Shown here: positions 30,001 to 37,758 of the stretch, one piece after another | Position numbering within the stretch: position 1 is the first letter of the stretch | Layout: every line of letters begins with the position of its first letter | Assembly: GCF_000772085.1 (NCBI RefSeq) | Contig: NZ_CP009755.1 | Coordinates: 1,054,001-1,118,000 of the forward strand | Reading direction: 5' to 3' | Length of the DNA stretch: 64,000 bases | Source of the DNA: Curtobacterium sp. MR_MD2014 | GTDB taxonomy: Bacteria > Actinomycetota > Actinomycetes > Actinomycetales > Microbacteriaceae | Program-made: the position numbers and the translations under genes | Notes under the pieces: generated by a model | What the model was told of the DNA's origin: nothing | What the model saw: only the letters and a program-made list of their open reading frames with translations | Databases searched by the model: none

Positions 30001-30228
30001 ACCGTCGCGATCCTCGACATCCCGGTGGCCGTGACCAAGCGTGAGCCGCGTCCGGTCCGGGACGACGCGGAGTCGCTCCTCGACTCCGTGCTGCAGGCCC
30101 TCCCGGAGCCGAAGCAGCCGGGGCAGGGCCGATCGCGGTCGCGCCGTGTGTCGTCGCCGAGCATCAGCGCACCGGCGTCCTCGGACGACGACGGGCAGGA
30201 CGACGGCGCCGTGATCGTGGGGAACTGA
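27076..30228 (+). CDS. rne: RNase E/G family endoribonuclease, very long, without Zn-link cysteines
   Basis: 1050 residues from ATG 27076; GAGGAG lies about 12 nt upstream. Residues 1-330 are disordered, acidic, Thr/Ala-rich, with a 15-bp tandem repeat. A basic Arg-rich patch follows. The S1 domain starts near 368 (IGNVYLGKVQNVLPSMEAAF). The DNase I-like catalytic core has Asp627 (VVDVNTGKFVG) and Asp671 (IIVIDFIDM). The CPxCxG Zn-link expected after QMTRKKIGVGL is absent; instead a Gly/Asn tail (GNGNGNGQGGNGHGGNGGSG) and a long disordered end follow. It should process and degrade mRNA and rRNA precursors. The disordered ends probably bind RNA or partners. Confidence 0.94.
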   Translation: MVEQNTDNPNNEEVAPKRRGRLFGSRRARSTGQEARGDVDTDTSDIETVAVTDDAPTDETAAVDGPVAPDDTSTDSAATDAEATDTEATDTEATGSAPTTPEPTTPASTDTATADDAVEVAVEHVTAAAAEPQDVSTVTGSQPVVEASSDGGAAGTESSTVADAPAATTAADPDGATTADDASTAVATDAVEVGGASRPEPASAPEADEPFVPKATSTLSLIFHAPVLPDLPALPARAARDEDDDEDDEQGGSRRRSRRRGSSADRQERGVREPRDHQEPRRREPELITEPQRIKGSTRLEAKKQRRRDGRDAGRRRTVITEDEFLARRESVDRQMIVRSSSSKIEIGVLEDNVLAEHYVTKSHNVSLIGNVYLGKVQNVLPSMEAAFVDIGRGRNAVLYAGEVDWNSVDTGNHGRRIEAALKPGDKVLVQVTKDPVGHKGARLTSQVSLPGRYLVYVPNGSMNGISRKLPDTERARLKKILKEVLPEHAGVIVRTAAEGATEEQLTRDVQRLTSQWDAIQKKVQNGHAPVMLHSEPDLLVKIVRDVFNEDFTKLIIDGEAARGTIEEYLDAVAPDLKDRVEIYDGPDSFEEYRLNEQIEKALDRKVWLPSGGSLVIDRTEAMTVVDVNTGKFVGSGGNLEETVTKNNLEAAEEIVRQLRLRDIGGIIVIDFIDMVLESNRDLVLRRLVECLSRDRTKHQVAEVTSLGLVQMTRKKIGVGLRESLDEVNAKVNDNNADPGPSKGRRKGRGNGGSTGGNGNGNGQGGNGHGGNGGSGNGGSGNGSTGQSSQAHQITEDVKNALSRIAASTLPHDEASSGEPVTGVASPRGGAATPDPEVAVSASADAPASGPSPVSAPERGAEDAGGAGNRDGEQSSGSKRRRRRGGRGAGSAAPEQRGTDEQDAEQHGGEQRGSAVRDTDEAVQHRSGRAGSAGAQETPSQGSAPEPSAQEAAPAKTAPTRRRVSSSAPVTPTENTVAILDIPVAVTKREPRPVRDDAESLLDSVLQALPEPKQPGQGRSRSRRVSSPSISAPASSDDDGQDDGAVIVGN
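27317..27358 (+). repeat. 15-bp tandem repeat in rne
   Basis: Unit CCGAAGCGACGGACA, 2.8 copies, encodes (A/T)EATDT repeats in the disordered N-terminal part. Such a tract can change length by slippage without frameshift. Confidence 0.8.
27658..27673. repeat. Family A core inside rne
   Basis: GGTGCCTCCCGGCCGG, in frame as G-A-S-R-P in the disordered N-terminal region. Confidence 0.55.
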
Positions 30229-30229
30229 C

Positions 30230-31228
30230 GTGACCCACGCGGGCGACCCGAACGGTCGGCAGCAGGACCGCGGGTACTACGGTGCGGGCTGGTCGCAGCC
30301 CGCACCGCCCGCGGGCGGCCAGCCCGGTGGCCCGGCGTGGCCCGGCCAGCAGTACGTCGGCCAGCAGCCCGGCGGCCAGCAGCCCGGCGGCCAGCAGCAG
30401 CCGCCGTACGGCCGCCCGCAGGACGGTCAGCAGCCGTACGGTCAGCAGCCGTACGGCCAGCCGCAGGACGGCCAGCAGCCGTACGGCCAGCAGGGCCGGG
30501 TGCGGTCACGGCCGCCCCGGACCGCGGATCCGCGCCGGGCGTTCGCACCCGGAGCGTCGGTCGCCAACGTCACGGGGGCCCTCATCGCCGTCGTGTCCGT
30601 CGTGCTCGTCGAGGTGGTGTCCGGCGTCCTCGGGCTGCTCGGGGCGTCCCTCGTCGTGCACCCCTTCTCGAAGTACGGCACCGGGGCGAGCCTGCTCGGC
30701 AGCTTCGTGTCGGGCGTGTTCGCCTCGCCGTTCCCGTTCTACGTGGGAGCGTTCACGGCCCTCGCGTTCCTCACGCCGATCGCGCGGCGGAGTCCGCTGC
30801 CGACGGTGCTCCTCCGTGCCGTGCTCGCCGGTGCCGCGGGGACGGTCGCCCTGGCGCTCGTCGGGGTCTTCACCGGGTCCTACGCCGCGGTCCGGACGGG
30901 GTCGGGTGCCCGGCTCGTCATCGACGTCCTCACCGGGCCCCTGCAGAACGGCATCCCCTTCACCCTCATGCTCCTCGCGACGTCGACCGTGGCGTGGCTC
31001 TGGCTGGGGCGTCCACGGGGAGGACGCCCGGGGCAGGGGCCGACGGGCGGACGACCGGGGACGGTCCGTCCTGCGGACGCCGTGCCCGCGCCGACCGTGC
31101 AGCCCTACGGTGCGCAGCAGCAGCAGCAGCAGCAGCAGCAGTACGGTCAGCCGTCCGGGTCCCAGCAGGCCGCCGGCCAGCCGCCCGTGCAGCGGCCCGA
31201 CGACCGGTGGACGCCGCCGACGCGCTGA
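30230..31228 (+). CDS. Membrane protein with Gln/Pro/Gly-rich tails, unknown function
   Basis: 332 residues from GTG 30230, one base after the rne stop. The first 100 residues are low complexity: repeats of QQPGG and QQPYGQ. Four predicted membrane helices follow (about 105-135, 155-185, 195-220, 240-260). The C-terminal tail has a run of nine Gln coded by pure CAG, then SGSQQAAGQPP. The tails resemble cytoplasmic low-complexity domains of actinobacterial membrane proteins. I do not recognise the membrane core. It is probably co-transcribed with rne; whether it anchors RNase E is speculation. Confidence 0.8.
   Translation: MTHAGDPNGRQQDRGYYGAGWSQPAPPAGGQPGGPAWPGQQYVGQQPGGQQPGGQQQPPYGRPQDGQQPYGQQPYGQPQDGQQPYGQQGRVRSRPPRTADPRRAFAPGASVANVTGALIAVVSVVLVEVVSGVLGLLGASLVVHPFSKYGTGASLLGSFVSGVFASPFPFYVGAFTALAFLTPIARRSPLPTVLLRAVLAGAAGTVALALVGVFTGSYAAVRTGSGARLVIDVLTGPLQNGIPFTLMLLATSTVAWLWLGRPRGGRPGQGPTGGRPGTVRPADAVPAPTVQPYGAQQQQQQQQQYGQPSGSQQAAGQPPVQRPDDRWTPPTR
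31115..31141 (+). repeat. (CAG)9 microsatellite
   Basis: Nine perfect CAG triplets code for Gln in the tail of the membrane protein. No synonymous CAA interrupts them, so the run is recent or slippage-prone. Confidence 0.9.
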
Positions 31229-31813
31229 CACCGACACGCTCGGTCGCCGGGCACCGCCGGTGCGCTGACACAGCCACCGGCGGGAGCCCGGCTCCGGGCG
31301 TCCGTCGTCGGCTCGCTCGACCCCGCCGGGCCACCCCGTGCACCGCCGGACCGCCGGACGCCGAACCGTGCCGACCGCACGGCGCGAGCTGCTGCTGACC
31401 ACCGGGAAGCACCTCGCGCCACGCCGTCACGTGGTTCGACGTGCTCGACGTCGTGCGGACGCCGACAGCGCCGCCACACTGCCGCTCGCCGGCCGGTGGC
31501 CGCCACCCTGCCGCCCGCCGGCCGGGGGCTGCCGGCGACCGGCGGCTGCCGGCGTCCGGCGTCCGGCGCCCGGCCTCCCGCTGCTGCCGTCCGCTGTGGC
31601 AGGCGGCTGCCGACCGCACGCTGCGGCGGGTCGCATCGATCGTCGTGCCAGGGTCGACGGGACCGCGGCGACCCCGCGTGCTCCGGGTGGTCCACCGGGC
31701 GCGACGCGGCGTCGCTGCGGCGGGGCGCGCCTCCCGGCCGTCGCGCCGCGGACCCGTGCGACGCGCCACGGGAGGGGCGTGTCGCCGTCCGACCGCGCGG
31801 CCTCCGCGGACGG
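31229..31813. other. Non-coding mosaic between convergent genes, with repeat relics
   Basis: About 585 bp without a credible gene. At 31402-31420 CCGGGAAGCACCTCGCGCC resembles the left arm of the family B hairpin at 3997; at 31430-31439 CGTGGTTCGA equals part of the family B hairpin at 56738. A family A half-site GCGCCTCCCGGCCG lies at 31727-31740. Between them is a GC run of CCGGCGG-type short repeats. It looks like a store of decayed hairpin elements. Confidence 0.5.
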
Positions 31814-32101
31814 TCAGTGCGCGTGCCGGTGCCGACCGCGCTTGTCGCGCTGCGCCACCCGCAGGCCGCTCGCGATGAGCCGGAGCACCAGCTCGCGCCC
31901 GGTCACCGCCGTCGCGCCCGCAGCCACGAGTTCGTCGTAGCGGGAACGCGGTACGTCGTAGTGGTCGTGGTCGAACGCGCGGCGGGGGATCCCGGCCCGT
32001 TCGGCGAAGGCGTGGAGTTCGTCGTAGGATGCATCACTGACGAGGTGCGACCAGACGGTGTCGTGGGCGGGCCACGTCGGCGGGTCGATCAGCACGGTCA
32101 C
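31814..32101 (-). CDS. DUF4031 protein
   Basis: 95 residues from GTG 32101. The sequence [21 protein letters not shown], then [23 protein letters not shown] and the [14 protein letters not shown] end match the DUF4031 family throughout. An ATG three codons upstream (32110) is possible, but it overlaps the -10 TACGAT (minus strand, 32114-32109), which lies 7 nt before the GTG; I take the GTG as a leaderless start. Its function is unknown. It is divergent from rplU. Confidence 0.85.
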   Translation of the reverse strand: MTVLIDPPTWPAHDTVWSHLVSDASYDELHAFAERAGIPRRAFDHDHYDVPRSRYDELVAAGATAVTGRELVLRLIASGLRVAQRDKRGRHRHAH

Positions 32102-32127
32102 GCGAGTCATCGTACGTGTGTCGCCGT

Positions 32128-32157
32128 TTGACCGGACCCGGGGGGATCGAGTATTCT
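32128..32157 (+). promoter_or_regulatory. rplU-rpmA promoter
   Basis: TTGACC (32128-32133), 18 nt, TATTCT (32152-32157). This is the best sigma-70-type match in the window, as expected for ribosomal genes. The leader to rplU is about 115 nt and holds a small hairpin (CGGCCTCCGGGAGCCG). Confidence 0.75.
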
Positions 32158-32279
32158 CGATCCCTGGTGTCAGCGGGCCGTTCTGCCTGCGTCGCCGATC
32201 GGGCCCGGCCTCCGGGAGCCGCTCGTGCAGAAGTGGGCACCCGAGACTTCCCTCAAGCAGAGTACGTAAGGAATTCCAC

Positions 32280-32588
32280 GTGGTTTACGCAGTAGTGCGC
32301 GCCGGCGGCCGTCAGGAGAAGGTCGAGGTCGGCACGATCCTCACGATCGACCGTGCCAAGGCCGACGACAAGGGCAACATCGACCTCGCCCCGGTGCTCC
32401 TCGTGGACGGTGACAAGATCACGTCGGCGGCTTCCGAGCTCGCGAACGTGACCGTCACCGCCCAGGTGCTCGAGGACCTCCGCGGCCCGAAGGTCGTCAT
32501 CCAGAAGTTCAAGAACAAGACCGGGTACAAGAAGCGCCAGGGCTTCCGCGCTGAGCTCACCCGTGTCAAGATCACCTCGATCGCGTAA
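32280..32588 (+). CDS. rplU: 50S ribosomal protein L21
   Basis: 102 residues from GTG 32280, preceded by [25 protein letters not shown] at the N-terminus and [20 protein letters not shown] near the end are the L21 signature and 23S rRNA-binding part. It is the first gene of the standard rplU-rpmA pair; rpmA starts 14 bp later. The upstream ATG at 32058 in the same frame lies within the DUF4031 gene and before the promoter, so it is rejected. Confidence 0.98.
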   Translation: MVYAVVRAGGRQEKVEVGTILTIDRAKADDKGNIDLAPVLLVDGDKITSAASELANVTVTAQVLEDLRGPKVVIQKFKNKTGYKKRQGFRAELTRVKITSIA

Positions 32589-32602
32589 GGCGGGAGTAGA
32601 AG

Positions 32603-32854
32603 ATGGCACACAAGAAGGGTGCGAGCTCCACTCGCAACGGTCGTGACTCGAACGCACAGCGCCTCGGCGTGAAGCGCTTCGGTGGCGAGGTCGTCAACGC
32701 CGGCGAGATCATCCTCCGCCAGCGCGGCACCCACTTCCACCCGGGCGCCAACGTCGGCCGCGGTGGCGACGACACGCTGTTCGCCCTCTCGGCCGGTTCG
32801 GTCGAGTTCGGCACCAAGGGCGGCCGCAAGGTCGTCAACATCGTCAACGCGTAA
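32603..32854 (+). CDS. rpmA: 50S ribosomal protein L27
   Basis: 83 residues. [20 protein letters not shown] is the conserved N-terminal tail that reaches the peptidyl-transferase centre, followed by [20 protein letters not shown]. The GGGAG ribosome site is 9 nt upstream. It needs no N-terminal cleavage, as it starts directly with the AHKKG form. It is co-transcribed with rplU, and a strong terminator follows. Confidence 0.98.
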   Translation: MAHKKGASSTRNGRDSNAQRLGVKRFGGEVVNAGEIILRQRGTHFHPGANVGRGGDDTLFALSAGSVEFGTKGGRKVVNIVNA

Positions 32855-32875
32855 CACCAGCGACGACAGACTCTG

Positions 32876-32908
32876 CGGGAGGGGCGGGCCACGTGCCCGC
32901 CCCTCCCG
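32876..32908 (+). terminator. Rho-independent terminator after rpmA
   Basis: CGGGAGGGGCGGGC pairs perfectly with GCCCGCCCCTCCCG, 5-nt loop, followed by TTCTTTCGT. It is the only hairpin here with a clear T-rich tail. Confidence 0.9.
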
Positions 32909-32977
32909 TTCTTTCGTGCACGACCTCGAGCGCCGCGGTACCGTCCGCGCGCTCGAGTCAGAACCAGGAGTGGACCC

Positions 32978-34495
32978 ATGGCGACCTTCGTCGACCGCGT
33001 GACCCTGCACCTCACCGCGGGGAACGGCGGCAACGGCTGCGTGTCGGTCCGCCGTGAGAAGTTCAAGCCCCTCGCCGGCCCGGACGGCGGCAACGGCGGT
33101 GACGGCGGGGACATCGTCCTCGTCGCCGATCCGCAGGTGACGACCCTGCTCGGCTACCACCGCTCGCCGCACCGCTCGTCGAAGAACGGCCAGCCGGGCA
33201 TGGGCGACATGCGCAGCGGTGTCAGCGGCGAGACCCTCGAGCTCCCCGTCCCGATCGGCACCGTGGTGCACGACGAGGACGGCGAGGTCCTCGCCGACAT
33301 GACCGAGCCCGGCATGCGCGTCGTCGTGGCCCCCGGCGGTCAGGGCGGTCTCGGCAACGCCGCGCTCGCGACCACGAAGCGCAAGGCCCCCGGCTTCGCG
33401 CTGCTCGGCACCCCGGGGTGGACCGGCGACGTCAGCCTCGAGCTGAAGACGATCGCCGACGTCGCCCTGGTCGGGTTCCCGAGCGCCGGCAAGTCCTCGC
33501 TCATCGCCGCGATCTCCGCCGCGAAGCCGAAGATCGCCGACTACCCGTTCACGACCCTGACGCCGAACCTCGGCGTCGTCGAGTCGGGCGAGGTCCGCTT
33601 CACCGTCGCCGACGTCCCGGGCCTGATCGAGGGCGCGTCGGAGGGCAAGGGCCTCGGCCTCGAGTTCCTCCGGCACGTCGAGCGCTGCGAGGCGCTCCTG
33701 CACGTCATCGACTGCGCCACGCTCGACCCGGGCCGCGACCCGCTCTCCGACCTCGACGTCATCCTCGGCGAGCTGGAGCGCTACCCGGTGCCGGAGGGCC
33801 AGACCCCGCTCCTCGAGCGTCCGCAGCTCGTCGCGCTCAACAAGGTCGACGTGCCCGAGGCAGCCGAGCTCGCCGACTTCGTCACCGCCGAGCTCGAGGA
33901 GCGCGGCTACCGCGTGTTCCCGATCTCGACCGCGTCCCGCAAGGGTCTGCGCGAGCTGACGTTCGCCCTGGCCGAGGTCGTCGAGCAGGCGCGTGCCGAT
34001 CGTCCCGCCGCGCCCGAGCAGGAGCGCATCGTCCTCCGCCCGAAGGCCGTCAACGAGAAGCCCTTCACCGTGCGCGCCGAGGGCGGCGAGGAGCACCGCT
34101 TCTACCGCGTCCGGGGCGACAAGCCGGAGCGCTGGGTCACCCAGACCGACTTCACGAACGAGGAGGCGATCGGCTACCTGGCCGACCGGCTCGCGAAGCT
34201 CGGCGTCGAGGACGGCCTGTTCAAGGCCGGAGCGGTCGCCGGGTCCACCGTCGTCATCGGCGGGGACGGCGGCATGGTGTTCGACTGGGAGCCCACGCTG
34301 ACGTCGACCGCCGAGCTCATCACGAGCGCCCGCGGCACGGACGCCCGCGTCGGCGGATCGTCGCGCCCGACGCGCAACGAGCGCCGCGAGGAGTACTTCG
34401 AGCGCATGGACGCCAAGGCGGCTGCGCGCGCCGAGCTCGAGCAGGAGCGCGTGTCCGGCCTGTGGGCCGACGACGACCGGGACGACCAGGACTGA
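32978..34495 (+). CDS. obgE: GTPase Obg/CgtA
   Basis: 505 residues. The Obg fold (1-160) has the Gly-rich loops [16 protein letters not shown] and [12 protein letters not shown]. The G domain has G1 GFPSAGKSS (166-174), the switch [20 protein letters not shown] and NKVD. A C-terminal OCT domain (about 345-425, [18 protein letters not shown]) is present, as in actinobacterial Obg. The tail is basic then acidic. It is a ribosome-assembly GTPase linked to the (p)ppGpp response. The ATG follows AGGAG by 7 nt. It lies between rpmA and proB in the usual order. Confidence 0.97.
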   Translation: MATFVDRVTLHLTAGNGGNGCVSVRREKFKPLAGPDGGNGGDGGDIVLVADPQVTTLLGYHRSPHRSSKNGQPGMGDMRSGVSGETLELPVPIGTVVHDEDGEVLADMTEPGMRVVVAPGGQGGLGNAALATTKRKAPGFALLGTPGWTGDVSLELKTIADVALVGFPSAGKSSLIAAISAAKPKIADYPFTTLTPNLGVVESGEVRFTVADVPGLIEGASEGKGLGLEFLRHVERCEALLHVIDCATLDPGRDPLSDLDVILGELERYPVPEGQTPLLERPQLVALNKVDVPEAAELADFVTAELEERGYRVFPISTASRKGLRELTFALAEVVEQARADRPAAPEQERIVLRPKAVNEKPFTVRAEGGEEHRFYRVRGDKPERWVTQTDFTNEEAIGYLADRLAKLGVEDGLFKAGAVAGSTVVIGGDGGMVFDWEPTLTSTAELITSARGTDARVGGSSRPTRNERREEYFERMDAKAAARAELEQERVSGLWADDDRDDQD

Positions 34496-34502
34496 CCGAC
34501 GC

Positions 34503-35321
34503 ATGACCGACGCGCGCGCACGCACCGACCTCGGGCCCGTCAGCCGGCGGCAGGACGTGCCGCGTGCGCGTCGGCTCGTCGTCAAGGTGGGGTCGTCGTC
34601 GGTCAGCGGTGACAACACCGGGCAGATCGCCGCGCTCGTGGACGCCCTGGCCGCGGCACATGCGCGCGGCACCGAGGTCGTGCTCGTGTCCTCCGGTGCC
34701 ATCGCCACCGGGTTCCCGTTCCTCGGGCTCGAGGGACGCCCCGAGGACCTGGCGACCCAGCAGGCAGCGGCCGCGACCGGGCAGAACGTGCTCATGTTCC
34801 GGTACCAGAAGGAGCTCGACCGGCACGGCATCGTCGCGGCACAGGTGCTCCTCACCGCGGGGGACATGCAGAACCCGACCCACCGGGTGAACGCGCAGCG
34901 GGCGGTCGACCGGTTGCTCGCGCTGCGGGTGCTCCCCATCGTCAACGAGAACGACACGGTCGCCACCCACGAGATCCGCTTCGGGGACAACGACCGGCTC
35001 GCGGCCCTCGTCGCGCGGCTCCTCGGGGCCGACGCGCTCGTGCTGCTGTCCGACGTCGCGTCGCTCTACACCCGTCCGCCGGAGCACCCGGGGGCCGAGC
35101 CCATCGACGAGGTCCCGTTCGGCGACGAGCTCGCCGGCGTGACCTTCGGGTCGGTCGGGGCGGCCGGCGTCGGGACCGGCGGAGCGGGCACGAAGGTCGC
35201 CGCGGCCCGGCTCGCGGCCGAGGCGGGGACGTCGGTGCTCGTCACCGGGACCGCGCTCGTCGACCGGGCACTGGCCGGGGAGCACGTCGGCACCTGGTTC
35301 CACGCGGCGCCGCGGCGCTGA
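34503..35321 (+). CDS. proB: Glutamate 5-kinase, short form without PUA domain
   Basis: 272 residues. The kinase domain is complete: LVVKVGSSSVSGD near 25, VLVSSGAIATGF, QQAAAATGQ, PIVNENDTVATHEIRFGDNDRLAALVA, and the GTGGAGTKVAAARLA nucleotide motif. Typical ProB proteins are about 365 residues with a C-terminal PUA domain; that domain is missing here, and the protein ends soon after the kinase core. It makes glutamyl-5-phosphate, first step to proline. The ATG is 8 bp after the obgE stop. The next pathway gene, proA, is 315 bp away behind a repeat-rich gap. Confidence 0.95.
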   Translation: MTDARARTDLGPVSRRQDVPRARRLVVKVGSSSVSGDNTGQIAALVDALAAAHARGTEVVLVSSGAIATGFPFLGLEGRPEDLATQQAAAATGQNVLMFRYQKELDRHGIVAAQVLLTAGDMQNPTHRVNAQRAVDRLLALRVLPIVNENDTVATHEIRFGDNDRLAALVARLLGADALVLLSDVASLYTRPPEHPGAEPIDEVPFGDELAGVTFGSVGAAGVGTGGAGTKVAAARLAAEAGTSVLVTGTALVDRALAGEHVGTWFHAAPRR

Positions 35322-35636
35322 CGGGACTCGGTCGGCCTGGAGGCACGGTGCCGGCCCGCGACGTCGGCCTGCGGTCGAGACGCCGGCGTTCGGTCGAGAC
35401 GCCGCGGAGCGGGTGAGACGCCGCCGGAAGCGGGTCCGTCTCGGCGGCACCGGACCGTCCCGCGCCGACGGCGGCGTCCCACCGCGGCACGCTCCGCCCC
35501 GGCGGCAGGATCGCGAGCGGTGCCGGACACTCGCGGACGTGAGCCGAGTCCTGCACCGGAGTCGCGCCTCCCGGCCGTCTCCACAGGCATGACCCCACCA
35601 GCGTCACGAGCCCGGCGGCCGACCTAGTATCGGACC
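35322..35636. repeat. Repeat-bounded gap between proB and proA
   Basis: 315 bp with no gene. It is bounded by a family A half-site GGCCTGGAGGCACGGTGCCG (35334) and an inverted core GCGCCTCCCGGCCG (35564-35577), about 230 bp apart. Between them GGTCGAGACGCC occurs twice and GGGTGAGACGCC once. The layout, short with inverted ends and no gene, resembles a miniature element, but I see no target duplication. Confidence 0.5.
35625..35630 (+). promoter_or_regulatory. -10 element of proA (leaderless)
   Basis: TAGTAT, 6 nt before the proA ATG at 35637. It gives proA its own promoter independent of proB. Confidence 0.55.
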
Positions 35637-36902
35637 ATGTCGCCGACCGTCACCGCCCCCACCCTCACCGACAAGCTGGTCGCGGCGCGTGCCGCCTCGA
35701 CGGCGCTCGCGACGGCGACCACGGCGGTCAAGGACCAGGCACTGCGCGCCGTCGCGGTCGCCCTGCGTGCCGGGACGGACGCCATCGTCGCGGCGAACCA
35801 CGGAGACCTCGTGGCGGGCGAGGACGGCGGGCTCTCCTCCGGTCTGCTCGACCGCCTGCGCCTCGACACCGCACGGATCGACGCCCTCGCCGGGGCGGTC
35901 GAGCACGTGGTGGGACTGCCGGACCCGGTCGGCGACCTCGTCCGCGGGTCTCGGTTGCCGAACGGACTCCAGCTCACCCAGGTCCGCGTGCCGTTCGGGG
36001 TCGTCGGGGCCATCTACGAGGCGCGCCCGAACGTGACCGTCGACATCGCCGCGCTCGCGCTGAAGAGCGGCAACGCCGTCGTCCTCCGTGGCGGATCTGC
36101 AGCGCAGCGCACCAACGCCGAACTGGTCGAGCGCATCCGCGGGGCGGTGGCCTCGGTGGGGCTGCCGGCGGACCTCGTGCAGACGATCGACGAGTTCGGG
36201 CGCCAGGGGGCGACCGACCTGATGCGTGCTCGCGGGCTCGTGGACGTCCTGGTGCCGCGGGGGAGTGCCTCGCTCATCCAGACCGTCGTGACCGAGTCGC
36301 AGGTGCCCGTGATCGAGACCGGTGCGGGCGTGGTGCACGTGTACCTCGATGCGTCGGCACCGCTGGAGCGCTCGGTCGACATCGTGCTGAACAGCAAGGT
36401 CCAGCGGCCGAGTGTCTGCAACGCCCTCGAGACGCTGCTCGTGCACGAGGCGGCTGCCGAGCGGTTGCTGCCGGTGCTGGCCGACCGCCTCCGAGCCGCC
36501 GGCGTGACCCTGCGCGGCGACGACGCCACCCGGACCATCGTCCCCGGCGTGCTCCGCGCGACCGATGCGGACTGGGCGACGGAGTCGATGGACCTGGACC
36601 TGTCGATCCGGGTCGTACCCGACGTCGACGCGGCGATGGCGCACATCGCGCGGTGGTCGACGCACCACACGGAGTCGATCGTGACCGACGACGTCGACAC
36701 GGCCGAGCGCTTCCTGGCCGAGGTCGACTCCGCGGTGGTGATGGCGAACGCGTCGACGCGCTTCACCGACGGCGGCGAGTTCGGTTTCGGCGCCGAGGTG
36801 GGCATCTCGACGCAGAAGCTGCACGCGCGCGGCCCGATGGGACTGCCCGAGCTCACCAGCACCAAGTGGATCGTGCGCGGGCACGGACAGATCCGCGGCT
36901 AG
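35637..36902 (+). CDS. proA: Glutamate-5-semialdehyde dehydrogenase
   Basis: 421 residues, normal length. The catalytic Cys261 is in RPSVCNALETLLVHE. YEARPNVTVDIAALALKSGNAVVLRGG is the NADP-binding region, and GAEVGISTQKLHARGPMGLPELTSTKW is the conserved end. It reduces glutamyl-5-phosphate to the semialdehyde in proline synthesis. The ATG lies 6 nt after TAGTAT with no ribosome site, suggesting a leaderless transcript. Confidence 0.97.
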   Translation: MSPTVTAPTLTDKLVAARAASTALATATTAVKDQALRAVAVALRAGTDAIVAANHGDLVAGEDGGLSSGLLDRLRLDTARIDALAGAVEHVVGLPDPVGDLVRGSRLPNGLQLTQVRVPFGVVGAIYEARPNVTVDIAALALKSGNAVVLRGGSAAQRTNAELVERIRGAVASVGLPADLVQTIDEFGRQGATDLMRARGLVDVLVPRGSASLIQTVVTESQVPVIETGAGVVHVYLDASAPLERSVDIVLNSKVQRPSVCNALETLLVHEAAAERLLPVLADRLRAAGVTLRGDDATRTIVPGVLRATDADWATESMDLDLSIRVVPDVDAAMAHIARWSTHHTESIVTDDVDTAERFLAEVDSAVVMANASTRFTDGGEFGFGAEVGISTQKLHARGPMGLPELTSTKWIVRGHGQIRG

Positions 36903-36946
36903 ACTGGGCCGCGACTTCCCACCCGATCGAACGGAGCACCGGACCG

Positions 36947-37147
36947 ATGACCTTCCTCGCAGAAGCTGCTGAGCACGCCTCCGGGGTGCCCGCGTTCGTC
37001 TTCCCGATGTGCGGCGCGCTGTTCTTCACGTTCCTCGGGTTCGTCACCTGGAGCTTCCGCGACGTCGCGTACCGTCACTCGCACAAGTTCGAGGCCACCC
37101 GCCACCACGAGACGGGTGTCGACGAGTTCGGTCACACCAAGCTCTGA
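36947..37147 (+). CDS. Small single-pass membrane protein, unknown function
   Basis: 66 residues. One membrane helix (about 14-36, [20 protein letters not shown]), then [20 protein letters not shown], and a C-terminal His/Glu-rich cytoplasmic tail. GGAG is 10-14 nt before the ATG. A TAGACT hexamer overlaps the proA stop (36900-36905) and can serve as its promoter. The His-rich tail might bind metal, but this is only a guess. It sits between proA and nadD, 11 bp from the latter. Confidence 0.8.
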   Translation: MTFLAEAAEHASGVPAFVFPMCGALFFTFLGFVTWSFRDVAYRHSHKFEATRHHETGVDEFGHTKL

Positions 37148-37158
37148 CACGCCGCTCG

Positions 37159-37758
37159 ATGCTCGAGAGCACGGGGCGCCCACGCATCGGCGTGATGGGC
37201 GGCACGTTCGACCCGATCCACCACGGGCACCTCGTGGCGGCGTCCGAGGTCGCGCGCGCCTTCGACCTGGACGAGGTCGTCTTCGTCCCCACCGGTCAGC
37301 CGTACATGAAGTCGGACGTCACCGACGCCGAACACCGGTACCTCATGACGGTCATCGCGACGGCGTCGAACCCGATGTTCACGGTCAGCCGGGTCGACAT
37401 CGACCGTCCGGGGCCCACCTACACGATCGACACGCTCCGCGACCTGCGTGACCAGCGACCGGATGCGCAGCTCGTCTTCATCTCGGGCGCGGACGCCGTT
37501 CAGCAGATCCTCGACTGGAAGGATCATGATGGCCTCTGGGACCTCGCACACTTCGTCGCGGTCACCCGTCCGGGCCACGATCTGAGCATCACCGGACTCC
37601 CCGAACGAGACGTGAGCTTGCTCGAAGTCCCTGCACTGGCGATATCCTCGACGGATTGCCGCGACCGGGTCAGGCGCGGCCACCCCGTGTGGTACTTGGT
37701 CCCGGACGGGGTCGTCCAGTACATCTCCAAGCACCACCTGTATCGGAGCGTTGCATGA
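37159..37758 (+). CDS. nadD: Nicotinate-nucleotide adenylyltransferase
   Basis: 199 residues. The nucleotidyltransferase motif [12 protein letters not shown] is at 14-25 and [13 protein letters not shown] (ISSTxxR) near the end. [20 protein letters not shown] fits the NadD substrate loop. It makes deamido-NAD from nicotinate mononucleotide. I chose ATG 37159; an internal ATG at 37195 would remove residues before the motif. The stop overlaps the next start (ATGA). Confidence 0.96.
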   Translation: MLESTGRPRIGVMGGTFDPIHHGHLVAASEVARAFDLDEVVFVPTGQPYMKSDVTDAEHRYLMTVIATASNPMFTVSRVDIDRPGPTYTIDTLRDLRDQRPDAQLVFISGADAVQQILDWKDHDGLWDLAHFVAVTRPGHDLSITGLPERDVSLLEVPALAISSTDCRDRVRRGHPVWYLVPDGVVQYISKHHLYRSVA

